From positions 1 through 7,448 of the forward strand of contig CASFSH010000054.1 of the NCBI GenBank assembly GCA_949297205.1: DNA of 7,448 bases. The letters are read 5' to 3'. Source of the stretch: an uncultured Bacillota bacterium (GTDB taxonomy: Bacteria > Bacillota > Clostridia > UBA1381). The notes under the pieces are model-generated. The model was given only the letters and a program-made list of their open reading frames with translations, did no database searches and had not been told where the DNA came from. Each line of letters opens with the position of its first letter. Position 1 is the stretch's first letter. Positions 1-6,086 of the stretch are shown piece by piece. The position numbers were made by a program, and so were the translations under genes.

Positions 1-635
1 GAAACATAAAAAATATTATCAGTGTCAATATCAGGAGGTGTATCTCCCTCAAGCGGCTTGATTTTAAGCATTCTCACTATTATAACAGAACTTTCTGCTC
101 TTGTCAAAGGCCTTGTATATCTGAAACTTCCGTCCTCATAACCTTTCATGAGGTTATTGGCATAAGCAGCCAGAACATATTCTTTAAAATCATTTGTTGT
201 ATCATAATAATCAGTAATTTCTCTTATTAATGCATCTTTGTTTGAAATACTTTTGTCTTCAAGTTCAAGAGCCCTGACAATTATCATTGCAGCCTCTCCT
301 CTTGTAATATTTCTGTTAAAGGTATCAAACTCATCATCATAAATATATTCTTTTTCATAAGCTTCATTTATATAAGGCTCAGCCCAGTATCCTGCTGCCG
401 ACGTCTCAGTAAAACCGGTTGCCATCGCTACAAGTTTTATAAATTCATCTGCATTTATAAAATCATCAGGTCTGAAATTACCGTTTTCATCACCGTTAAT
501 GATACCTTTTTCATCCAAAAGATCAACAAATCTCTGAGACCAATGACCATTCATATCATTATAAGTTGCAAAAGCAATTGATGACATAGATTGTATCAAC
601 ATTACAATCGCCAATAATAAAGCTGGTTTTTTCAT
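1..635 (-). CDS. Secreted SLH-domain (S-layer homology) protein, C-terminal part beyond the window
   Basis: This is the first 211 codons of a gene that runs off the low-coordinate edge. The protein starts with a signal peptide (MKK, hydrophobic core, predicted cut after IAFA at residue 23). Three SLH repeats follow at roughly residues 26-75, 88-128 and 145-193; the last contains NNLMKGYEDGSFRYTRPLTR and the usual TRAE-type end. SLH triplets bind pyruvylated secondary cell-wall polymer, so the protein is probably anchored on the cell surface. After an acidic linker (GDTPPDIDTD) the visible part ends with NIFYVS, which resembles the first strand of the beta-helix domain in the neighbouring gene; a beta-helix enzyme domain probably follows (inference). 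The start is uncertain. An AAAGGAG site (650-656) lies 14 bases before the ATG at 635. An in-frame ATG at 659 overlaps that site and has no ribosome binding site of its own, so 635 is preferred. Confidence 0.93.
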   Translation of the reverse strand, partial: MKKPALLLAIVMLIQSMSSIAFATYNDMNGHWSQRFVDLLDEKGIINGDENGNFRPDDFINADEFIKLVAMATGFTETSAAGYWAEPYINEAYEKEYIYDDEFDTFNRNITRGEAAMIIVRALELEDKSISNKDALIREITDYYDTTNDFKEYVLAAYANNLMKGYEDGSFRYTRPLTRAESSVIIVRMLKIKPLEGDTPPDIDTDNIFYV

Positions 636-797
636 ATTAATGATATAAGCTCCTTTCATAAATTGTTTAAACATAAAGTCATTTTTTTCCATAAGAAAAT
701 CGTTCATTTTACTGTCATTTTACAGCCGTATACTTATTAGGCTAAAAGACGCAAGATGGACGATTAACTTATTAATCAATTATATATTAAATAATAT
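636..797. other. Intergenic region with nested inverted repeats and a tandem 9-mer
   Basis: This is the gap between the beta-helix gene and the SLH gene. It holds a long imperfect inverted repeat (698-710 with 753-765) and, inside it, AGCC 724-727 with GGCT 740-743 and CTGT 712-715 with ACAG 722-725; these two inner arms share 724-725, so they exclude each other. A perfect 6-base palindrome, GATTAA/TTAATC (762-767 and 772-777), shares bases with the outer arm. The 9-mer TCATTTTAC occurs twice, at 704-712 and 715-723, exactly 11 bases apart, about one helical turn. The SLH gene needs a promoter here; the best I can offer on the minus strand is TTGCGT (749-754) with a 16-base spacer to TATACG (727-732), which is weak. 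I see no convincing intrinsic terminator for the beta-helix gene. Confidence 0.4.
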
Positions 798-2876
798 TTA
801 TCTTGTTCCTATAGCACTAAAATTTATATAGTCAAATCCGGGAATTATATTGTATACTTCAGAATTGTTATTTAATTCAAAATTTTTATTGTCATAATCC
901 TTAAAACCAATATCCTCATTACATACATAATTTCCGCTTGCATTTACTGTTTCTCTGGCAGCTCTGTATCCCTGATTATCCATATTCTGCCAGGAATATT
1001 CATTATTATTTACAGTGCTCAAGGGTAAATTGATATTTACTATCAAATTATCCGCAAATACATTTGTTTTTGATGAAGCTGGATATTCGTTCCAAAAATT
1101 CAAAATTTCCGGAAAGATTTTTCCATAAATTCCATTCTGATACCTGGTCATATTATTTCTGATTGAAATATAAATATTAGTTTCATTTCCGTTCTGATCA
1201 GGCACAGATTCAAAACTATACTTTGCTTCACTGTTATATTTTGTGCATCCCATATATGTTTCACTGCAATCTATAAACATATTTTCACGAATAATGTTAT
1301 GTGTTCCCTGTGCATGTATACAGGAAACAGCATTTGTTCTGTTTTGCCCAATGTCATAAAAAACATTATGTTCAATGATAAGACCGTGACCGTTATTGTC
1401 AGTTCTTATGGCTGCAACATTCATCTGTTTTTCCTCAGGAAATGTTTCTTTTCCGATATCATGGAATAAATTATATGAAATAACATTACCTCTTTCCCAT
1501 GGCATATTATAGTTATTTACATATATAGCATCCATATCATGAAATTCTTTTACAACATTATCTATTTCATTATGTGAAATTTCATTATTGACGCCGTAAA
1601 AAATAATTCCCGCATGAGGTGCGTCATGTATATGATTATTAACTACTTTAACACCGACACTCTGATATCCTATACTCACTCCTGACGTATACGCTCTGTC
1701 AAGTTGTGAAAAACGGTATATATCATTATTATACAGTACGTTCTGAGAAGAGACAATATCATTATAATCTCCTCCCGATACCACTATTCCATTCTTTCCC
1801 ACATCATATACATTACAGTCACGAACTGTCGAAAACGTACAATCGGATATATCTATTCCGTTTCCGCCAAATGAATGTATATCACAGTTTTTAATTGTTA
1901 TAGCAGAACAATTGCCCTTAGTTACAATTGCTGAACTTCTTCCGCCCATAAACTCTATATTTTCTATACGGATATTTTCAGCATTTGTAATCTGTAATAA
2001 ATTTTCATCTGTTTGAGATACCGTAATTTCAGAATTATCTGTACTTCCTTCGGGCATATATATATACATCATTCCCGTATCATAATCAATATAGTATTCA
2101 CCCGGGCTGTCCAGTTCTTCTAAAATATTCTCAAATCTGAAAAAAGGTTTTGAATAATATGTATTTGAAACAGCACCCCTGCTTAAAGTTATCTGATTTC
2201 CGTCAACCGATTCTATGGGATAGTAATCGTAAAAGAAATTATTGTATAAAGCGCCTGCAATCCATGCTTTTTCAGGTTCGCTCCAAAGCTGCGGTCTTGT
2301 ATACCCGGAATATTCAAAAACACTGCCTTCATTTATTCCGGATTTGCTTCTGTCACCGCTTCTTATAACTTTACTGATACCTCCGACAAATTCCTCATTA
2401 GGCCATCCCGCCAATTTCATACGAACACCGTCAACGCTGACCTCTGCCTGTGCCGTTTTATTGTCGGAAATCATTGTGCTTCTTACGGAAATTTCTCCAA
2501 GATCATCAACACCGTTTTCAAACAGGTTTATTGCCTTTATATTATTCCTTGCTGACTCATCTATTATTTTTGATTTGATATTGTCGTCGGCGGATACAAG
2601 TGCTGAAGCACTTATATCCGTACCGCCGCTTATAATAACTTTTTCATTCTCATATGCTTTAATTGTGAGCGGAAATAAATCATCCCCTGAATCCGCCCCC
2701 GTAAAGTTAACGGTTGAATCAACCGAATATGTTCCTTCACGTAAAATTATTGAAACAGGTACATTACTGCACTTGCCTGTTATTCTTGCATTCCTTATGA
2801 TGTCACGGGCTCTTTCAATAGTTTTGACAGGATAATCTATCGTTCCGTCATATGCGTCATCGCCGTCCATTGACAC
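798..2876 (-). CDS. Right-handed parallel beta-helix protein, glycoside hydrolase family 141-like
   Basis: This is a 692-residue beta-helix protein. Residues 1-30 carry the domain opening (VSMDGDDAYDGT, then KTIERARDIIR). An FTGADSGDD/IISGG segment lies at 59-85, and helical coils rich in N-x-I and G-x-G-I-x-I steps span about 300-540. Within them are IHDAPHAGIIFYG (416-428), HDMDAIYVNN (446-455) and RGNVISYNLFHDI (462-474). The end, NEDIGF...FSAIGTR, matches the usual family ending. I recognise this layout from GH141, which includes an alpha-L-fucosidase acting on rhamnogalacturonan II and a xylanase; the assignment is from memory of motifs and the substrate is unknown. No signal peptide is present, although its neighbours are secreted. 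GTG at 2876 is the first usable start in frame after a TAA and is 16 bases from the AAAGGG site, so the start is doubtful. The gene may be the back half of a frameshifted fusion. Confidence 0.78.
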   Translation of the reverse strand: MSMDGDDAYDGTIDYPVKTIERARDIIRNARITGKCSNVPVSIILREGTYSVDSTVNFTGADSGDDLFPLTIKAYENEKVIISGGTDISASALVSADDNIKSKIIDESARNNIKAINLFENGVDDLGEISVRSTMISDNKTAQAEVSVDGVRMKLAGWPNEEFVGGISKVIRSGDRSKSGINEGSVFEYSGYTRPQLWSEPEKAWIAGALYNNFFYDYYPIESVDGNQITLSRGAVSNTYYSKPFFRFENILEELDSPGEYYIDYDTGMMYIYMPEGSTDNSEITVSQTDENLLQITNAENIRIENIEFMGGRSSAIVTKGNCSAITIKNCDIHSFGGNGIDISDCTFSTVRDCNVYDVGKNGIVVSGGDYNDIVSSQNVLYNNDIYRFSQLDRAYTSGVSIGYQSVGVKVVNNHIHDAPHAGIIFYGVNNEISHNEIDNVVKEFHDMDAIYVNNYNMPWERGNVISYNLFHDIGKETFPEEKQMNVAAIRTDNNGHGLIIEHNVFYDIGQNRTNAVSCIHAQGTHNIIRENMFIDCSETYMGCTKYNSEAKYSFESVPDQNGNETNIYISIRNNMTRYQNGIYGKIFPEILNFWNEYPASSKTNVFADNLIVNINLPLSTVNNNEYSWQNMDNQGYRAARETVNASGNYVCNEDIGFKDYDNKNFELNNNSEVYNIIPGFDYINFSAIGTR

Positions 2877-2910
2877 ATATACATTGAAATCACCCTTTAT
2901 TAAAAAGACA
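2868..2910 (-). other. Frame-disrupted junction between the Asp-box gene and the beta-helix gene
   Basis: The upstream gene ends TCT TTT TAA (2908-2900), with five T in a row (2906-2902). The downstream gene lies in the -1 frame relative to it. Read from that T run, the frame is open and gives LIKGDFNVY immediately before the annotated GTG, so one added T, or a -1 slip of tRNA-Phe at the stop, would join 799, 9 and 692 residues into one chain of 1500. Separately, AAAGGG (2898-2893) sits 8 bases before an ATG at 2884, a textbook arrangement, but that ATG is out of frame and stops after 15 codons. Removing one TA from TATA (2880-2877) would put it in frame as MYVSMDGDD. All of this is visible in the sequence; which explanation holds is not. 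Confidence 0.7.
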
Positions 2911-5299
2911 TCTTACTGTCACTTAACGGAACCATACCGTTCAGGCTGTCCCAGATAAAGAGTTTCAATTTTGAATCAGAAGTTACATTTTCATTTGCCG
3001 TAACTTCCATTGTAAGTATTTTTGCAGCATTTTCTTCAACATAAATATCCTGCGCCTCAACCTGCTGAAGCTGTGTTCCGTCATTGCTGTATATTGCTGC
3101 AATCAATGTTACTTCATCAGAATAGTTAATGAAGTTTTCGTACTCAGCTGTAACTGTAAATGTCATTCCTGCTGAAATTGATTTCAATGATGTATATTCA
3201 GAAGCCTTACGGTATACCAAACCGTCTGCATCTACGATTAAAATATCACTTGTTGTACCGTCGGAAACTGTTACAAGATATTTTCCGTCTGCACCTGTAA
3301 TGATATTTGTTACAGGCAATGTATTTGGAGTTGTTCCTCTGAATCCAACCTTATTAAATACTGTATCTGTTCCGATATTTGCGGTTGATGCAAAATAAAG
3401 GGTACCATTAGCATCAGCAACAAGATAAGTAGAACCGTTAGTATTTATTGCAGCCAGATTTCCTGACTCGGAATCCGGTGTTATGCCAAAAGATTCTGCT
3501 GTAACTTTATCTGTAATATATATTTGTTTTGCATTTGATGAAATACTTACAAATTTGTCCAAAACATCATTGTAATGAGCAGATAACATTTTTTGACCAT
3601 TCGAAATTTTGATTGCATTTGTAACTTCATCTTCCGAAAGTCCTGTTTTTGCCACATAATTCATTCCCCACGGATCAGCTAAAAATACATACGGCGTAGC
3701 GTCATCACTTAAAGCAATAACATTTAGATTATACTGAATATTATTCTTTGAGTGGAATATCTTTGTTGCCGCATTTTCAAGATCGGAATAACGTAAAATT
3801 ACTCTTTGTGAGGAATATGATGCTGAATATAAATAATCTCCCACAACCACAAGGTCACCGTTATTTCCGAAACCAAGTTTGTCATTATATACCCAGCTTA
3901 TACCATCTTTTGAATACCATATTGCTCCGTTTAATGACTGTGTCGCATTTGAAATGACAAAAGTTTCTTGTGCAGGCCACCAAACTGTGGCATTCTGACG
4001 TTCGGCAGGCATACCGTTTGTTAAAGTGGATGTCCCGGTTCCTGTTGTATTCCAGTTAATTCCGTCATCTGAATAATAAATATGTCCATTTCCGTCAGCA
4101 TCGTTACCGTATACTGCATATCTGTTCAATTCGGGGCTGTATGTACCGCCGAGAAGCTTAACTCCTTCTTCAAAAGGAAGTTCGCCAACTGCAACCGGAT
4201 CATGAAGTTCTTTACGGTTTGTAGGATCTGAGTAAACGTATCCGTCAGCAGTTTTTTCCATTACATAAACACTTTTAAGAGTAGTTACCAATAATTTGCC
4301 TTCACCAATACAATTAATATCTGTAACTTCTTCTGTAATAGGTAATGTAAATGAATCACTTACAGCAGCCGACCAAGTATCAGCCGGTAAGTCACCTGCC
4401 ACAAGATTTGCATCAGCACCTATAAAATAAATGCTTCCGTCACTTGTTCCAAAAAAGATTGACTGTGAATCAGAACCAATAGCAGTTATTGCTTTTGCAT
4501 TCATACCGTCAACAGTTAAAGGTGTAAAATTCTTGGGAGAATATGCACCATTTCTTTCAAATATTGAAAGAGTTGTCCTATCATCTGCTTCCTCAGTAAT
4601 CCAACCTTTGTCTTCGTTAATAAATTTGTAATCAGAAGCCTTAAAATTAAATCCTTCGCCCATTGCTAAGCCTGAACATATCCAACCATCAATTTCCGAA
4701 TAATCAATTTGTGCTCTGATCCAATTTCCTGAGGAAATATAAACTTTTGATGATGAATCAATCGCTATTGTATCTAAATATTGTTCTTCTTTCTCTAACA
4801 CCTTTATTTTGTCTGAAATATTTTCAAGCGAAGAAGCCACAACTGCATACATACCTCCGGCAACAGCAATCAATCCGTTGCCCGATTCAACAACAAGGTT
4901 ACTTCCCGGATCAAGTGCTTCGTTAACTGTCCATGACAATCCATCCGCTGATGTATAAACACTTCCTCCGATTGCTGCTACAAATATATTTTCTGTATCC
5001 CAATATGTAATATTCTGTCCGGAATATGTGTTATGATAATTTTTCCCATTTGAAGTTGCAAACGACTGAACCCAGTTCTTACCGTCAGCTGATGTATAAA
5101 GTACAGTCTTATGAAGCGAATCCGCATAATTCTTTGCCATCAAAACATAAACACCGTTTTGTGCGTCATATGCTGAGTCAACAATCTCATAGCCTTCAGC
5201 AACAAAAGGTGTTTGTGCCGAAACAAACTGAACCTGTCCGATTAACAAGGTAATCATCATTACCAATGCCGTTACAAATGAAATTCTTTTCTTTAACAT
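2900..5299 (-). CDS. Secreted protein with Asp-box-like (BNR) repeats, probable beta-propeller
   Basis: This is a 799-residue exported protein. It has a classical signal peptide: MLKKR, then a hydrophobic stretch, with a cut expected after FVSA at residue 28. Asp-box-like motifs of the form S-x-D-G-x-x-W recur at about residues 69-76 (TSADGKNW), 116-123 (TSADGLSW), 409-416 (YSDDGINW) and 462-469 (YSKDGISW), with a degenerate GTSDGSIYF near 284. Such motifs cap blades in sialidase-like and photosystem-assembly-type propellers, so a propeller fold covering about 30-700 is likely. I see no sialidase catalytic arginine triad that I could defend. Residues about 705-799 form a separate beta-rich domain ending LKLFIWDSLNGMVPL, a type I associate with the ends of secreted clostridial proteins. 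The start is well supported by GGGAG 9 bases before ATG and a promoter upstream. The molecular function is unknown; carbohydrate or surface binding is a guess from context. Confidence 0.9.
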   Translation of the reverse strand: MLKKRISFVTALVMMITLLIGQVQFVSAQTPFVAEGYEIVDSAYDAQNGVYVLMAKNYADSLHKTVLYTSADGKNWVQSFATSNGKNYHNTYSGQNITYWDTENIFVAAIGGSVYTSADGLSWTVNEALDPGSNLVVESGNGLIAVAGGMYAVVASSLENISDKIKVLEKEEQYLDTIAIDSSSKVYISSGNWIRAQIDYSEIDGWICSGLAMGEGFNFKASDYKFINEDKGWITEEADDRTTLSIFERNGAYSPKNFTPLTVDGMNAKAITAIGSDSQSIFFGTSDGSIYFIGADANLVAGDLPADTWSAAVSDSFTLPITEEVTDINCIGEGKLLVTTLKSVYVMEKTADGYVYSDPTNRKELHDPVAVGELPFEEGVKLLGGTYSPELNRYAVYGNDADGNGHIYYSDDGINWNTTGTGTSTLTNGMPAERQNATVWWPAQETFVISNATQSLNGAIWYSKDGISWVYNDKLGFGNNGDLVVVGDYLYSASYSSQRVILRYSDLENAATKIFHSKNNIQYNLNVIALSDDATPYVFLADPWGMNYVAKTGLSEDEVTNAIKISNGQKMLSAHYNDVLDKFVSISSNAKQIYITDKVTAESFGITPDSESGNLAAINTNGSTYLVADANGTLYFASTANIGTDTVFNKVGFRGTTPNTLPVTNIITGADGKYLVTVSDGTTSDILIVDADGLVYRKASEYTSLKSISAGMTFTVTAEYENFINYSDEVTLIAAIYSNDGTQLQQVEAQDIYVEENAAKILTMEVTANENVTSDSKLKLFIWDSLNGMVPLSDSKMSF

Positions 5300-5326
5300 T
5301 TTTCTCTCTCCCTTTTTATTTTTTTT

Positions 5327-5362
5327 GAAAATAGTAAATATAACAAAACTTTACCTATTTTC
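5327..5362 (-). promoter_or_regulatory. Stem-loop at the 5' end of the Asp-box gene mRNA
   Basis: On the minus strand GAAAATAGGTAAA (5362-5350) can pair with TTTACTATTTTC (5338-5327), giving 12 base pairs with one bulged G around an 11-base loop. It would begin a few bases after the predicted transcription start and leave the ribosome binding site free in an A-rich single strand. A 5'-terminal hairpin of this kind often protects mRNA from decay; it could equally be a regulator site near +1. The pairing is seen, the role is inferred. Confidence 0.45.
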
Positions 5363-5374
5363 CATTACAATAAT

Positions 5375-5404
5375 ATTATACCATGTTGATAATATTAATA
5401 ACAA
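5375..5404 (-). promoter_or_regulatory. Vegetative (sigma-A type) promoter of the Asp-box gene
   Basis: On the minus strand TTGTTA (5404-5399) and a perfect TATAAT (5380-5375) are separated by 18 bases. The -10 is preceded by TGG, making an extended -10. Transcription would start near 5368, leaving a 5' UTR of about 70 bases before the ATG at 5299. The beta-helix gene 23 bases downstream would share this transcript. Confidence 0.72.
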
Positions 5405-5496
5405 GTATAAAAATTTTACTTTTATGAAATATTTTAACCAATTTTTATTCATCTTTAAAAATATCTTTTTTTATTTAAATCAATGTAATAATAATA

Positions 5497-5527
5497 AACA
5501 GACTTCCCATAAAAAGAGAAGTCTGTT
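5497..5527 (-). terminator. Probable intrinsic terminator after gerW
   Basis: AACAGACTTC (5497-5506) and GAAGTCTGTT (5518-5527) form a perfect 10-base-pair stem with an 11-base loop, 76 bases after the gerW stop. On the minus strand it is followed by TATTATTATT, a T-rich but interrupted tail; on the plus strand the tail is ATTTTACTT. It is the only strong hairpin between the operon end and the next promoter, so a terminator is the best reading, though an imperfect one. The remainder of the 5300-5603 gap is AT-rich and holds only the promoter and leader stem-loop; I see no gene in it. Confidence 0.6.
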
Positions 5528-5603
5528 ATTTTACTTATAATTTTCACACTTTTTTCTATCAGAAAATTTCGGCATTTAATTCAAATATTTTAATTATAAA
5601 ATA

Positions 5604-6059
5604 TTACTCCGCCACATCAACAGTATAATCTTCTTCAGAATTATTATGCTTGTCCTTGTTTTTGGATACTTTTTCAGCTGCCTTTGAAACAACATCATTA
5701 ACCTTATCGACCATATCCGGTACAAGGTCTATAATCTTGTTTACAGGAGATTCTTCAGGAGTAACCGGCAATAATTTTATTGTACCGTTGCCCACTACCA
5801 AGAAAGCAATCGGTTTAACATTCGCACCCCCTCCGCAGCCGCCGCCAAAATTTGGTTTTTCCTGGGCATTAACGCTGTTCTTTTTGGCATCAAAATCACA
5901 GCCTCCTGCGCCAAATCCAAAACTAACCGTAGAAACAGGGATTATCATTGTTCCGTCCGGGGTTGTAACCGGTGTACCTACAACGGTATTAACATCTACC
6001 ATTGATTTAATGTTACTCATTGCTGTGTCCATTAAACCTTCAATTGGATGATCTGACAT
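5604..6059 (-). CDS. gerW: GerW/YtfJ family sporulation protein
   Basis: This is a 151-residue protein from the chosen start, the usual family length. It opens with HPIEGLMDTAMSNIKSMVDV, then TPDGTMIIPVSTVSFGFGAG, then a glycine-rich stretch with GGGCGGG, then PIAFLVVGNGTIKLLPV, and ends in a lysine- and acid-rich tail after an amphipathic VDKVNDVVSKAAEKV segment. These are the hallmarks of YtfJ, renamed GerW in Bacillus subtilis, made in the developing spore and needed for normal germination with L-alanine; its biochemistry is unknown. Homologs also occur in bacteria not known to sporulate, so the gene alone does not prove sporulation. A longer start at 6077 is possible, but AAAGGA (6069-6074) lies 9 bases before the ATG at 6059, and homologs begin close to HPIEGLM. 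The gene sits 27 bases after the DUF2953 gene, as ytfI-ytfJ do in Bacillus. Confidence 0.95.
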   Translation of the reverse strand: MSDHPIEGLMDTAMSNIKSMVDVNTVVGTPVTTPDGTMIIPVSTVSFGFGAGGCDFDAKKNSVNAQEKPNFGGGCGGGANVKPIAFLVVGNGTIKLLPVTPEESPVNKIIDLVPDMVDKVNDVVSKAAEKVSKNKDKHNNSEEDYTVDVAE

Positions 6060-6068
6060 ATTTAACAT

Positions 6069-6074
6069 TCCTTT
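6069..6074 (-). promoter_or_regulatory. Ribosome binding site fixing the gerW start at 6059
   Basis: The minus strand reads ATGAAAGGAATGTTAAATATG from 6077. AAAGGA stands 9 bases before the last ATG, while the first ATG has no such site in front of it. The last ATG is therefore the likely start, and the six extra N-terminal residues of the longer reading are probably not made. Confidence 0.75.
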
Positions 6075-6086
6075 CATTTCATAATT

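Noticed and set aside
698..765. Riboswitch, especially a cyclic-di-GMP (GEMM) type suggested by GACGCAAG and a nearby CCTAA
   Set aside because: These fragments occur on opposite strands, and the conserved GEMM core around them is missing. No other riboswitch class that I know fits.
2242..2835. 197-residue open frame on the plus strand
   Set aside because: It lies wholly antisense to the beta-helix gene, has no ribosome binding site I can see, and its product is low-complexity with no recognisable motif.
798..2876. Calling the beta-helix gene a pectate lyase or polygalacturonase
   Set aside because: The beta-helix coils alone are not specific, and I found no pectate lyase RxPxxR or GH28 NTD/DD/GHG motif set. 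The N- and C-terminal motifs fit GH141 better.
2900..5299. Calling the Asp-box protein a sialidase
   Set aside because: Asp-boxes occur in many non-enzymatic propellers, and I could not find the arginine triad or the tyrosine/glutamate pair needed for a sialidase.
5325..5540. 71-residue open frame on the plus strand in the intergenic gap
   Set aside because: It covers the promoter, leader hairpin and terminator of the minus-strand genes. Its composition is that of AT-rich noncoding DNA (runs of N, K, F, I, Y) and it has no ribosome binding site.
5650..6051. 133-residue open frame on the plus strand
   Set aside because: It is the complement of gerW; its proline-rich part is simply the antisense of the glycine-rich region.
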